A stretch of DNA of 64,000 nt from Antedon mediterranea (Eukaryota; Echinodermata; Crinoidea; Comatulida; Antedonidae). The notes under the pieces are model-generated. The model saw nothing but the letters and a program-made list of their open reading frames with translations. It was not told the origin of the DNA and ran no database searches. Location: the NCBI RefSeq assembly GCF_964355755.1, contig NC_092678.1, positions 24,346,365 to 24,410,364 on the forward strand. The letters are read 5' to 3'. Each line of letters opens with the position of its first letter. The first letter of the stretch is position 1. The translations under genes and the position numbers were made by a program. Below are positions 9,945 through 21,761 of this stretch, piece by piece.

Positions 9945-12900
9945 TTATTGCGTTTGTTTCATTTCTTTCATCTCCAACTTCTCCTCCTCATTCTGTGACG
10001 TCATATCGTCCATGTCCAGCTCATATATATCATTGTCTACACTCATCCTGTTGAATAAAGAAAAACAGACAATGACTGAATTGTTAATGTTACACCAGTC
10101 TCTCTATTTGGAAAGAATGGGCTTTTGTGAACTCCTCTGTGTGTGCGAAGCATTGGTCTACAACAACATGAGAAGAAAATTAGAATTTCTTTAAAAGTTA
10201 TATTTATTTCTATTGTTTTCGGCGAACAAAAATACACGAAGTGTCACTGAAAGTGGTGGAGGGGGTGTGGAGGGGGAGACACAGAAGGTTAAAGGTTCCT
10301 GTAGCCGATTGGGCGTGCCGACTTCGCTTCTTAATTTTTTAAAATCTTTTCTCTGACATTTCGTCATTACTATTTTAGTTATGGATTTTTTCTCAATGAT
10401 TCTTACTTTTCTGAAAGGTCATCTTTCTGCGACATTTCTTCAATAGAATCTTCGTATTCTAAAAATATTCTCGCTCTGTTGACAAAGTAAATTGTAATCA
10501 ATATTTTTTTTATCTTGTTTTTTATCGTGACATGATCACGTTAATGACATTATATCACGTTTTATGTTTTCATATTATTTCATTTTCATATTTCTTACTT
10601 TGTAAACAAGTATACATGTACAGTTTTGTTGTTGTAAATATCGATGACATCAATAAGTTGACGCACATCATGCTTACCGTTGAACGACTAAAACGATGAA
10701 GAATACGAAAGCCACAGCTAAAGCAGTTGCCATGACAATAGACGCTACGACCGCTGGTAAAACGCCTATTGCTGTAAAGAAAACAAAACAATTGATAATT
10801 TGACCAGTACTTTAAATACATAAATGTTCAGCGCATTGAGAGCTTGCTTATATGCGCTATATAAGAATGAACTATTATTATTATTATTATAAATGAATAT
10901 CAACAGTTAGATTTCATCGCAAAAAAATTATTTAGAAAAAACAAGACTTACTGTCGTCTGCTCCAACTTTGTTATGTTTAGACTCTGTGTTGCCTATAAA
11001 ATGAAAAGAAAGGTAAAACATGATTTTAAAATAAATCAATTAATGCACCCAATACAAATCATGTAGATATTATGAAAGTAATAATATGAGTAAAGTTTAT
11101 CATCATCGTCATCATCGTCATCACTTTTTCATTATCGTCATCATCGTCATCACTTTTTCATTATCGTCATCATCGTCATCACTTTTTCATTATCGTCATC
11201 ATCGTCACTTTTTCATTGACGTCATCCTTCTTCGTTATCGCATTTTACCGTCTTCCACTTTTTCATTTGCGACACAACCGATGACCAACCTAGGTGGTCA
11301 GGTCAATCGACATTGGTCGTCGTCTGACGTAGAAACCATCAAACCTGTGTCGACGCGAGGTCCTAATATCCCGGCATGCTCCCATCAACATTATTTTCAT
11401 CAGTTTTTCTTTTTCAAAGATGTATCGTCGTCAAAAATCACATGAAAAAAAAAGAAATTAATGCTTACTTATACATTCTAGTAATACTGCGCTCCATTGT
11501 CGGTCAGCACCACACGTGACCTCAGCTAGCCCTTCTAACTGGAATCTATCTTGGCAACTGTAAGTAACCGTGGTACCAATAAAATAAAAGTCTTGTTCCG
11601 GATTAAAAGTAGCGTTGTTAACTTCGGGCGGTTGTTGTTCACACACAGCTAAAGTTGAAAAGGAATAAGTATGAAATGTTGTAAAGTTGGGTTCCCACTA
11701 GGACGCAACTCAACGACGTAAGCGCAACGCAAGAAACGTTGACCAATCACGACACGATGGATAATTCTGTTGCTTGTGATTGGTCAACACATTTTCGTGC
11801 GTCCAACAAGTGAGAGAACCAATCTTAACATGATGTGTGCGCGGTTATTGTGCTATTTCTGTCAGACTTTCATTGAAGTCTCATTTTGTGAAAAGTAATG
11901 TTTTCTCCTACCACACATACATCATTCCCAAAATCTCCAAAATGCACACCCTACCAAACCCACTCAGCTCATCACCCTAGCGCATGACGTACATAAACAT
12001 CACATGGACTCACACGCGCACATCTTTCAAATAGATGCACAGCGCACGTACGTTTACATTGTAACGGTTTTTCTATCCAACTGCAAGTTGTCTGACAGGT
12101 CCACGTCTCTTCGCTGCTGCCGCCATTTTGAGGGCGGTACCCAGGCGCACAAGATATTTTCACTTGTTCATAGGGTGCGTAATACTGTTTATCGGGAACC
12201 AGCCGAAGACTTTCTGTCATTATTGGCCTCGTACAATTTGCTACAAAAACAAAAGTTTACATCAATACACACCTAATATGTAAATGAGTTTCACACCTGC
12301 CTACACGCTTAGAATGCGGTAGGCCTACTTGCCATTCGATGCTTAACGGCTTTAGTAGGAAAGTGAATATAGAAAATGTGGAATTTATTGATATTTGTTT
12401 AGAAAAAACAATCATGGATTGATATTGGGAATTATAAAACTGTACTGCGATTGTCTTATTATGGTGGATTATAATATTGTAACCGTTTCTTTGTGTGGAT
12501 ATTTTACAAGCAAGCCGGTACAGCATTTCGTGAAGTTGATAGGGTAAGTTCTGTATTGTTTACCTCCGCCAAGGAGGTATGTAATCGATCGCGTGTGTCT
12601 GTCTGTTTGTTTGCAGGATTACTCAAACAATTATTATTATTATTAGTAGTAAGATCTTTACAAAAATGAAACTACAGATAGATATGTGGTCAAGGACCAC
12701 TCCATTAAATTAGAGGCAATCCAGACCACAGTCCCAATTCTAGACCACTTTTTATTTTCAGACCTGCTAGTGTTAAAAGATTTGAGAAAATATTCAAAAG
12801 CAGGCGAACAGTCTTAAGGTAACAAGTAAACTGAAATTGCATTTTCTAGAGAACTACTTGTCCAAAAAACTTCATTGTTGTACAAGAGGCAAGAGTTATA

Positions 12901-14872
12901 ATTTGTCATTTGTAATTTTAAAAGATAATTGATTTAATGTACAGGTTTGTTTATGAGTAGTTAAAAAAAAAATATTTCTTTTTAAATTCTCCCGTTTGTT
13001 TTTGGCGTTGCTGTTCTATTGTTAGTCAACTGAATCTATTGTTATTTGAAAGGCTGGTTACATAACCATAACACCGAACTTGCATAGGCCTACATATGGT
13101 TGTAGTGAAATTAGCCTATTCACACAAAAAAAAAAAAAATTTCTGGTAAAATCTTATGTAGGTGAATTTTAAAGTAGGCGGAGGTATGCACACTCGGAGT
13201 GGCGTTTTAGTTATCATTAGTAGTCGGTCGGTAATGCGGCTTCTCAATAATCAATTGGTATTTGAAGAAATATAGTTTCAGCTGGTACTGTGTATATGAT
13301 TGATAATGTGATTGAGTTACTGTACTTACTTCTACACTCTATACCAGCTCTGCGTTCATCGTTACCTTTACACGTGTTATCGTCATCTTGCGCAAGCTCA
13401 AATTCGCATTCATCGAGCGTAGTCTCATTACCATGACAACTGTAGTAGCGTACTTTTATTGGTACACTCGATGCTTTTTTAAAACCGGCATATGTAGCTT
13501 CCAGCAATGCTGTCTGTGCCGGGCAGGCATACAGCTGGTTACAAGCTACGTCTGCTTCTGGCTTCTCCCATCCCGAAGGGCAAATTGCACCCCATTCGTC
13601 GTTTATATATTTTTCTAGCATGCCTTCTCTTTCGTGGCCTTCAGTTTGAAAAATCAAACGAAAATCTAAATAAAACAAACATTGGAAAAACTAATGATAC
13701 TTTTTAAAAAATTCATTCCATTGCCCGATTTAAAAGCTTTTTGGGCACAGAATTAGAGTATGGATACTTTTTAAGCTTGTTTCCTAGAACGCAACGCAAT
13801 GACGTAATTAAACCTCAACTAATTTGACCAATCACAAGGCGATTGATCATCTGAACTGTCGCTTGTATTTTGGTCAACTCATTTGCGTCGTGCGTACGTC
13901 TTTGTGTTGCGCGTACGTGTTTGAGTTGCGTCAAATTGAAACCATTTTTTAAAACCATCATAGTCAATTAAACACCCTCTTACCATGACAATCAGCTTTT
14001 GCTATATCTTCACATGAGTTTATCTCTTTTATGCATGAATCACCAGCCGAATCACTGCTCAGGCATTCCCAGTCAATGCTTGCGAATTTTGAATTATCGC
14101 CTGATGAAACAAGTTGCCGACTTATTGCGTCACTTCCATGAACGCTCTGGCAGACGAAATGCGCAGATTCAATCGACCAGGGGTTTGCGCAGATTGGTAT
14201 CCACTTAGAACCATACCTTACTCGTACAGTTGATGTTAGTTCTGGGTAGTTGTCAAAGCAAAATGCAAAAGGTGTTCCTAATAATAAATAAAATCATATT
14301 AAAACTGAGTAGGCTTAAGGTATATAATTATTACTGTACTGTATATTCAGATGGATACATCATTTATATATAAACCATTCGATGGTATAGGCCTACTCGG
14401 TAGTGTATGTACAGTTTGTTCTAGATCACATATGATACTGCGCGTTAAGTTTGGTTCCCACATTATAGATACGCAACGCATGCGAGTTGACAAGCAACAG
14501 TGTTCGAATAATCCATCGCTTATGATTGGTCAAATCACTTACGTAGGCCGGGTTGCGTACTTGTGTTTGCGTCTCTAGTGGGAACCATGGAATTTATATT
14601 TTGTATAACCAGCAGGAATGAGTGTATACATTTCACTCTTTTCTGGTATAACCCAATAATTAATTGTTCAAAAAATCGTTATATCAGACAGTAGTGACCA
14701 GTTGACCTTCGAATTAAGCCAAAGGAAGAAAGTTAATCCAACGGTAGGCACAAGAAATAAAACAATAGAAAAGTTACTTACCAACCGGCACTTGGTCTTT
14801 ACATGAATTGCTTTTAGTTTCAGCTACACTGATAAAACTTAACATCAACGTTAAACCTACAATTGCTTTCAT
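9945..14872 (-). CDS. Type I membrane protein: 2 SRCR + 2 sushi (CCP) domains
   Basis: Eight exons join in frame to 433 aa: 14872-14782, 14277-13984, 13638-13330, 12240-12052, 11648-11469, 10993-10952, 10771-10678, 10047-9945. Exon 1 encodes a signal peptide (MKAIVGLTLMLSFISVA). Exons 2 and 3 are one SRCR domain each (VRYGSKWIPICANPW; NDEWGAICPSGWEKPEADVAC). Exons 4 and 5 are one sushi domain each, with four Cys and the terminal W...L.C pattern. Exon 6 is a short linker and exon 7 a transmembrane helix (IGVLPAVVASIVMATALAVA...). Exon 8 gives a 34-residue acidic tail, IYELDMDDM then a Glu/Lys-rich end, with no ITAM or ITIM. Exons 2-6 are all flanked by phase-1 introns, as in shuffled domains. 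A surface recognition or complement-regulating role is inferred from the domains; I know no named orthologue. Exon 1 could be one base off. Confidence 0.8.
11096..11222 (+). repeat. CATCATCGT-type microsatellite in intron 5 of the SRCR/sushi gene
   Basis: About three and a half copies of a roughly 36-bp block: TCATCATCGTCATCAC, TTTTTCATTATCG. A 119-codon plus-strand frame over it is a product of the repeat. Confidence 0.85.
11684..11828. mobile_element. MITE family 1, copy in SRCR/sushi intron 4
   Basis: Starts GGGTTCCCACTAGGACGCAA and ends GTGAGAGAACCAATC, with GACCAATCACGACACGATGG and TTGTGATTGGTC inside. Intron 4 of the SRCR/sushi gene lies at 11649-12051, so it sits between the two sushi exons. 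Confidence 0.75.
12561..13198 (+). mobile_element. CCTCCGCC-ended repeat element, copy 1
   Basis: A 640-bp element beginning TACCTCCGCCAAGGAGGTAT and ending AGTAGGCGGAGGTATGCA, so both ends carry the inverted CCTCCGCC motif. It lies in intron 3 of the SRCR/sushi gene. Another copy is at 56701-57313 in inverse orientation, alignable along most of its length (AACTACTTGTCCAAAAAACT, TGTACAAGAGGCAAGAGTTA). No coding capacity. Class of element not determined. Confidence 0.75.
13772..13947. mobile_element. MITE family 1, copy in SRCR/sushi intron 2
   Basis: Degenerate termini AAGCTTGTTTCCTAG and AATTGAAACCATTTTT. The body keeps AACGCAACGCAATGACGTAA, TTGACCAATCACAAGGCGAT and a duplicated GCGTACGT segment near the right end. 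Confidence 0.65.
14446..14592. mobile_element. MITE family 1, copy in SRCR/sushi intron 1
   Basis: Termini TAAGTTTGGTTCCCAC and CTAGTGGGAACCATGG. The body carries ACGCAACGCATGCGAGTTGA and ATCCATCGCTTATGATTGGT. Confidence 0.7.
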
Positions 14873-15784
14873 CGTTTCTTTATCGTTTCTTTATCGTTTA
14901 AAATAATATCCAATTATATATCCGTACGCGCGCGTGTTAATTGCGTACGTAGCGTATGTTCGCCAGCGTTGTTATGATCGTCGTTTGTATGTCCTGTACT
15001 GTTGGTCTGTCAAGTCATTCCGAGTGTATATGCAGGAAAGACATGCATTGTCAAGTACGGCATCATTTCCTTTCGGACGTGTCATTCCATGTTTCCGTGT
15101 GGTTCTTGGTGGTATATACCAATGCACAAGGAAAAGGTTATGTTTGTCAACTGTCAAAATGAATGTCATTGTTATTCAATATTTTTTCAACAAAAACGAA
15201 AAATAACACAATCACGAATTGTTAACATAACACTTTTTTTAAATTGCGGTTCTAAGTTCTCTATTCGATTGCGACGAAATATACGAATTAAAAGCAAATA
15301 ACACCAAGTGGTGTTTATTATTTAGAATTATTTTTTCATTTTTTTTTTAAAAGGTCGAAAGTTACATATAAACATAGTCGGAGTAAACCATAGTTTTATT
15401 TCTATTTGGCCCATTTATTGAACTGATACAAAGTTTCCGCAGTAGTTGCTCGAAGGGACCGTTCAAAATGTTCAGAAACATATCATAATGTGGATGATGG
15501 CCCTAATTTATTTCTAATCTTAAGTCGGTGTGGTCTACCATACAGTTTCGTAATAATTGTTCTGAGCATCTGTCTTTAGAATTAATTTTGATAGTTGATT
15601 GTGTATTTTTGTTTTTTTAATTGGTTTAGGCCTAATCACGTCTAGATAAAGTTAATATCATTTTACGTATATAATTATTTAGCTTATCTGTTTAGAATTT
15701 ATTTTCATAAAGTGTGTAGAAATTCATTCTATTTTAGACCGTTATTCAGAGAATTTTATATGGTTTTAGCTTAATTGGTCCATC
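14873..15784. other. 5' flank of the SRCR/sushi gene
   Basis: A CGTTTCTTTAT repeat lies just upstream of the start codon on the minus strand. CpG-rich ACGCGCGCGTGTTAATTGCG (14926-14945) may be promoter sequence. Several overlapping small frames at 14934-15301 lack any recognisable domain. No other gene is seen. Confidence 0.35.
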
Positions 15785-15967
15785 GGGTTTATTGCAAATA
15801 CCTTGTTTCGCGAGGAACGTCGTTGCACAATGCATGATGGGAAGGGTTTGTGAGCAAACCTCACGGCGCGTACGTAAGCCTACAAACAAATCACGTACGT
15901 ACTCGTGACGTTTGCTCCCAAACCCTTCCCATCATGCGTCACGCACGCTATTTGAGATAAACCTTAT
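15785..15967. mobile_element. MITE family 2, copy 1
   Basis: Near-palindromic element of about 180 bp. The ends GGTTTATTGCAAATA and TATTTGAGATAAACC are inverted repeats, as are the inner GGGAAGGGTTTGTGAGCAAAC and GTTTGCTCCCAAACCCTTCCC segments. The second copy is at 63582-63798. Confidence 0.8.
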
Positions 15968-16637
15968 TATATAACGAATCTTCTTTTCTGTACTAATTGT
16001 AAAAAAGATGTCAATGAATATTACCTAGTTTAATCCCTCAGTCGTCACTACTTTCTGTGACGTACGTCTGTATCGTGTGTGAGCCCTCTATATCGTATAT
16101 CGTAATGGCCCTCTGTTGTATTACATTTATTAAAAGTGAAATAGAACAATTTTTTCATATTCATTTTATTATTTGTTGTTTATAACATTCCCGGATGTTC
16201 ATTACGTTTCATTGCTATTATTATAGAGGCCCGTGATAGCTATTTTCTCACGAACTTCGGTTTCGATGGAACACTAATGTTTAATAAAATTTACACAAAT
16301 TAGTTATTAAAGTTTTTATTGGAAAAATAGTTGTATTTAGTATTTAGTTGTAAGTATATAGAAAATGGTTTAACATGGAAAGTAAAACATGCGATTTGTC
16401 ACGCTACGTTTTTCCGATTTATGAAAAAGTGTTTCATCAAGTGTTTCATATGATGCTGCTGATATCGCGTTATCAATTATTATTGATTCGCAAAATTATG
16501 ACGATTTCTCTTTTCCAAAATTAAAACATTTTCAAAAACAATTGTTGAACAGAGTTCGTCATACGTTTCTGAACAATTATGACGGCGATAGCGCCCCATA
16601 GATAACAGAATACTGTATCACGGTCCATGAGGTGTAT

Positions 16638-16793
16638 TTAAGCTTGGGTAATAACACAAGGACGTAAGGTGCAACGCAAGTGATTTTACCAATCACAAGC
16701 GATGGATTATTCAAATTTTCTCTTGTCATTGGTCAAGCCGCTTCTTACTTTGTACGTACGTCCTTGAGTTATACATTGTAGTGAGAACCAATT
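16638..16793. mobile_element. MITE family 1, copy upstream of the Ig genes
   Basis: Left AAGCTTGGGTAATAACACAA with GGACGTAAGGTGCAACGCAA; right TACGTCCTTGAGTTA and GTAGTGAGAACCAATTA. The body carries ACCAATCACAAGCGATGG and GTCATTGGTCAAG. Confidence 0.7.
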
Positions 16794-18101
16794 AAAAAAA
16801 ACCCGGACGGAAAATGAAAGAAAAGTAGTATAGTAGATCATCAGCAGCGTGTGAAACTTCAAACCATCGTATTTTAAAACAATTACAACAATGCCAATGC
16901 ATTAGTATGATACGTCGTACATCAGACAATTCGTAGTTGAATTTACTGACTCATGAAATATGTTCAAAATCAGTATTTTCTATTCACACAAAGACAGCAG
17001 CCTCATTAGTGCCAACATCTTGCGATTTCAGGGTTGGGTTGTTGTTGGATATGTTTTGTAATATTGTTTTTGTATTCGGCAGAAAAAAATTCCAACAGAA
17101 ATCTCTTTCGATATTAATCAATAGTTTCCTCTGTATATGTTATTGTTTCCGATATGATATAGCTAATGATCGGTTTGCACTTAGAAAAAGGTTAAAATCA
17201 TTTTATATGGCTTAGAGCTTAAGTTCCGTGTCTGAATATATTATTTAAATATAGAATATAACATTTAAAAGATCTATAATGTGCAATTATCGCATATTTA
17301 TCCATAAGACAATGATTATAAATTATGACGTCATTACGTAGGCCTATGGATACTTCTTTTAATAGACAATAATATTTAGGTATGTCCTTTCTAATATTAA
17401 AAACTATACACGAAAATGTAAATTACTGTTGCTACGGTGACATTTACGTCCTATACCTTGTGTTACAAAATCTTCATAAAAATCTATATTGAAATATAAC
17501 ATAGCATTATACAAATATAACATGACATTTATATACAATACTGAAACATTATTGCACTAATCATAGCAAAATATTAGCCCCTTAATCTATTTCAGGAAGA
17601 GCCTAGAATTCTAAAAATAATATTAATTTACCCCTAACCATGTTTTCTAATTTTAACTCTTTATAATAAAACACTGTCCATATTACCGGTATACCAACAT
17701 CTAACCTATAGCCTATATTCATTATCTACAACATGTTTGCACTTAATTTATCATGGGTACCTGCTAGCTGTTTTAATTGGTTTGAAGAGTTAGACAATGT
17801 ATGTTGCGTGTTAGCTTATAGTTGATCATTATTAATGCATTATACAGTACAGTATTAGTTATTGAAACAAGTGTTCACATTTGTATTCTTCTTCATTATC
17901 TGAGTAGTTAAGTATGCCTATACTAAGTAGGACGGAAATAAGTAAAAAGTAATACATTTAAAAAAACTGTATTGATGATAACTGACGAATATAAATAAGA
18001 AAAAAGTCTCAAGATAAGTATGAAAGAATAAAACGTGACTTAATGATTTCTGAGTTTGGAATCAAGAAATAGAAAAAAAGGCCTATGCATTTACCGCCTG
18101 A
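16794..18101. other. no gene recognised
   Basis: AT-rich sequence, including the 3' flank of the minus-strand Ig gene. The 92-codon frame at 16937-17215 has no recognisable domain or splice context. No tandem repeat is seen. Confidence 0.4.
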
Positions 18102-19406
18102 CTACTTTTCTAAAACATGATATACCGGTTCAGGTGCATGCATTTCATATCGAGTGTTCAGGCTGCTTTCATTTGTTGCTCCCTTGTTGTTATTCTTGTT
18201 TGGGATGGCATATAGAGGCATTTGGCTAACATCGGTGGTAGTCTTGTTTGTTGTACTTTCATCACGCTTTTTACCAATTTCTTGGAGACTAATTTTAATT
18301 TCCGACTTCTTAACAACTATTGCAACAATAATACCAATAATTAACAGCACTACCAGGCATCCAATAACCCATTTTACCCAAATCAGATCTGCTACCTCGT
18401 CGTCGTCTTCAGGTTGTTCAGAAGTGACGTTTAGATAAGCTTGTCCTACACCAACCGCATTTTCAATCTCGCATTTAAGCATAAGATCAGTATTCATTTT
18501 GTCCATCAATGTCAAAGAACTACTTGTGTTGTTTAGCATCTCACAAGAGTCAATTGACGAGTTTGATCTGTTCTCTGAGGTTAGGCAAACTCTCCATCGA
18601 AAAGAAACGTCACTTGGATATGGAGTTGTTGTACTTGTACACTTAAATTCGCTTCCCTTAACCTCTTTGATCTCTGCTTGTGGTTTCACCAACATAGACG
18701 TTGAGCAGTTGACGGGCTCTGGCAACATATGATGAAGCACCACGCACCAGAATCTCCCGCCATCTAATCCACTGACATTAACTTGGAAACTATGTTTGAC
18801 GTCATCAATGGCATTTGATTGTGTTTTGTCAACTGATATAAGAGGAACCGATTGACCTTCTGCAGATTTCAAGATTGTGATGTTTACAACGATATTTGAA
18901 CCGATGTCAGCGGAACAGGTTAGGTTGAGATCCTGAGTAATTTCGTCGGGAGTTTGGCTATTTAAAGCAATGCGTGGTGTTTGAAACAGTTGGCATTCAA
19001 CAGAAGGAGAGTTATGTAAAAAACCCACTGTTAGTGTTATGCCACATGCAAGTATATCTCCGTTCAGTTGGCAAATATAGGTACCTTCGTCTCTACGCTC
19101 TACGTCTTTTATTATCAGTTCATATGTTCTTCCAATAGATTCTGGCGTGGTGTACTTAATCACTTGTTTACCATTTTTTAGATATTGAAGTTCTTTGTCA
19201 ATAGGTTTTTCATATAATAACCATTGTACGTCTGTTGCTCTACTTTTAAATGCTGTGCATTCTAGTGTGACTGACGGTTGCCCATCAATTGCATACACGT
19301 GACCATTCTCAGCTTCATCTCTTATGGCACATGATAATTCAATTGTTAAAATACTGATAATAAGATGCAAGTTATCCAATCTAAAATTTATTCTAGATTT
19401 CTTCAT
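18102..19406 (-). CDS. Intronless three-Ig transmembrane receptor, gene A of an inverted pair
   Basis: Single exon of 434 aa. I start at the ATG at 19406 (MKKSRINFRL); two codons upstream only an in-frame GTG extends the frame, and gene B starts at the matching ATG. A hydrophobic N-terminus (LHLIISILTIELSCA) is the signal peptide. Ig1 has SVTLECTA, a Trp (VQWLLYEKP) and DEGTYICQL. Ig2 has LNLTCSA and GGRFWCVV. Ig3 has SEFKCTS, SFRWRVC and LMLKCEIENAVG. Many Asn-X-Ser/Thr sites are present. The TM helix is WVIGCLVVLLIIGIIVAIVV. The 64-residue tail is basic then polar, with tyrosines in PLYAIPN, TRYEMHAP and PVYHVLEK. Surface immune receptor or adhesion function is inferred. No named family is recognised. 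Its mate is at 21831-23177. Confidence 0.88.
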   Translation of the reverse strand: MKKSRINFRLDNLHLIISILTIELSCAIRDEAENGHVYAIDGQPSVTLECTAFKSRATDVQWLLYEKPIDKELQYLKNGKQVIKYTTPESIGRTYELIIKDVERRDEGTYICQLNGDILACGITLTVGFLHNSPSVECQLFQTPRIALNSQTPDEITQDLNLTCSADIGSNIVVNITILKSAEGQSVPLISVDKTQSNAIDDVKHSFQVNVSGLDGGRFWCVVLHHMLPEPVNCSTSMLVKPQAEIKEVKGSEFKCTSTTTPYPSDVSFRWRVCLTSENRSNSSIDSCEMLNNTSSSLTLMDKMNTDLMLKCEIENAVGVGQAYLNVTSEQPEDDDEVADLIWVKWVIGCLVVLLIIGIIVAIVVKKSEIKISLQEIGKKRDESTTNKTTTDVSQMPLYAIPNKNNNKGATNESSLNTRYEMHAPEPVYHVLEK

Positions 19407-19520
19407 TTCCACTAAATTTCTATTTTATTGGAGAAACTTTGATCATGATACAGTGGCACGTCACACCATACGATCATTCTTTTCAATTGCTGTGAAATCA
19501 CTCTGTTTGGGCGTCTGAAC
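19407..19520 (-). promoter_or_regulatory. Promoter of Ig gene A, shared with gene B
   Basis: Reading towards the gene, this segment carries AATGATCGTATGGTGTGACG, TGCCACTGT, CAAAGTTTCTCC and AGAAATTTAGTGGA just before the ATG. The same blocks in the same order precede gene B (about 21762-21830). TGACG is a CRE/ATF half-site. Conservation between paralogues supports a regulatory or leader role. Confidence 0.55.
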
Positions 19521-19740
19521 GACGTCTTTTCTCAGTTATATAGATTTATTGTAGGCGTTTCTAATAAAAAATAATTAAAGACAGAAACAAAAGTGAGAAA
19601 TTGTAATGGTTGTCAGTTTGATTTGAAATTTACAGTACGACATTTGTATTAGGCTCTTTACGAAATCGCAGTACAGTGCATCATATCTCACTTGGACATG
19701 GCCCTCCTACGAACAGTACCATGGAGAAATGATTTATGGT

Positions 19741-19932
19741 AGTGTAACACTCTGCCCATCAGGTCAAGAACCCTTTTTCACTATTTCTCCCTACTCCAGC
19801 TATTAACATTCCTAGTGGTTTCTTCCTGTTCCTAGGTACTCTTTGTTCACTCTGCTATAACCCACATCATTAATCAGTCACTGTTTCCTCATCGTCAAGG
19901 AATGTTTCCTTGTTCCCCTCCCAGAACATGCA
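19741..19932 (+). repeat. 200-bp direct repeat, left copy
   Basis: From TAACACTCTGCCCATCAGGT to CCTCCCAGAACATGCATAT, roughly 90 % identical by eye to 21261-21473 and in the same orientation. The pair lies between two genes that are inverted to each other, so it is not simply part of the inverted duplication. Short LTRs of a miniature retrotransposon are possible (a TG start and CA near the end), but no target duplication is seen. Confidence 0.7.
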
Positions 19933-21260
19933 TATTAATTAGGACCGTTCCTTAAATATGGATGTACTGGTAAAAAAAAGATAATAAAACGTTTATAATA
20001 GAGAGAAGAAAACGTATGTGATATAGCCAGAACAGACTGTATTACATTGAATATTGAAATAAAACTGTGTCTGGACAAAACCATATTTACTGTTAGTACA
20101 CTATGTGACTGTGTGACATCCTATAGTAACGGATGCACAAAAATACCACCGTTACAACTGGTTCCCACACCGATTTGGACCCACAGAAGCCGATAAAATA
20201 TTAAAAAAATTTAAAAAAAAGAAGATAAAACACGCAGCAGATTGCAGTTTGCAGAGTTTGTGGAGCAGCAGATGTTGATGGCTGTATGAACCTCGACAAA
20301 GAAGAGCAAAAGAAGAAAAAAAAGATTATTGAATGGAACAATTGTCGGACCAGCCCCAAGAATAGAAAACGGAATACAGAAAAGAAAACAGCGAGGCCAA
20401 GGAAGAAGAAAGAAGACAATCATTAACTGCTCTTTCGACTATTTGTTTCACTTTCTTTTGACATTTTTGTAACGTTTTATGTGAACTTATACAATTTTTG
20501 GAGTCGCATATGTAACTTTTATAACATTTTGTTTGTGGAGGGCCTGGCTAATTTTTTTAAAACATTATTTTGGACGTTAGCCTATATTCAACTTTCTGTA
20601 TCAATTGTTTTGTCTACATTTCTTTCATTTGGATTGAACACAATATTAACGATGTGGAAGTGACCCATCATTTCTAGTTCTTTTCTATAACCTTCTCTTT
20701 CTTCTGGTGATATACTGTATTATTATTATAGATATAATCATATTGTAACATTGCTTAATTATTACCTTGTGTACTAACTCCGCCGTACTTTACGACAACT
20801 TTTATAAAAATATTTGACAACGTGTTACGATGTATACTACAGTATATCATCATTCTTTTTACTCTACTTTACTTGTGTTTTTCAATCTATACTTCCTATT
20901 CTCAATGATGGTTCACTTTTCCATAAACTCATTTTGATTAATTGCATGTTTTAAAACTTATGATATTTTATATTTTTTTTTATATATATTCCCTATACTT
21001 ACATAATATATATTGCATGTTGACGAGTTTTTAATACTTACATTTATTTTTAATTAGTAGTAGAAGTAGTAACGTATTATCATCACTATATTTTGATTTT
21101 GGAATGATATTTCATTCCCTTTACTTGATATTACTTGATTTTGTTTTTTAAATTTAATTAACTTACAGTTTTAATAATTTTCGCATTTACTTAATTACTT
21201 AATTTCCTTTATATTACAATTACAATTTAATATACGAAGTGGGACACTTCTTTGGTAGAG
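19933..21260. other. spacer between the two direct repeats
   Basis: AT-rich. A Lys/Arg-rich plus-strand frame ends at about 20424; it contains a CRVCGAADVDGCMN segment but no start or domain I can defend. No retroviral-type gag or pol sequence is visible. Confidence 0.35.
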
Positions 21261-21473
21261 AGGGAATAATATAACACTCTGACCATCAGGTCAACAACCC
21301 TTTTTCACTATTTCTCCCTACTCCAGCTATTAACATTCCTAGTGGTTCTTCCTGTTCCTAGGTACTCTTTGTTCACTCTCCTATAACCCACATCATTAAT
21401 CAGTCACTGTTTCCTCATCATCAAGGAATGTTCCCTTTACTAAATAGTCCCCTCCCAGTACATGCATATATCA
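21261..21473 (+). repeat. 200-bp direct repeat, right copy
   Basis: Same sequence as 19741-19932, with a few substitutions and an extra TTACTAAATAG segment near 21440. It ends about 360 bp before Ig gene B. Confidence 0.7.
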
Positions 21474-21761
21474 AGAACAAGTGGTGCGTTTATGAAACAA
21501 ACTATTTTTAATACCATGTACTGTAATACATACAAAAAACATACAGATATACAATTACAAAGAAAAACTTACCAAAAATTTAAACAATAGGATAATTGAA
21601 AACTTTGTTCAAACTCTCTTGGTGTAAGATTTGCAAAGGATATCAACAGATTTATTTCACACTTAATAATAACAATCGTTCAGGAAATCATCACCGGTTA
21701 AGCCAATCAAATGAAATTACTAGAAACAAAAGCACGCCCAGCAACAACACAAAAATTTAAA

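Noticed and set aside
10255-10285. G-rich TGGAGGGGGTGTGGAGGGGG as a G-quadruplex
   Set aside because: Only two long G runs with two GG pairs; too weak to claim.
11086-11445. 119-codon His/Ser-rich plus-strand frame
   Set aside because: Driven by a CATCATCGT microsatellite inside an intron of the SRCR/sushi gene.
19407-19412. Start of Ig gene A two codons upstream (MEMKK)
   Set aside because: The upstream codon is GTG, not ATG; the paralogue starts at the ATG corresponding to 19406.
20215-20424. Lys/Arg-rich frame with CRVCG between the Ig genes
   Set aside because: No start, no complete zinc finger, low-complexity AAG/AAA codons; chance is likely.
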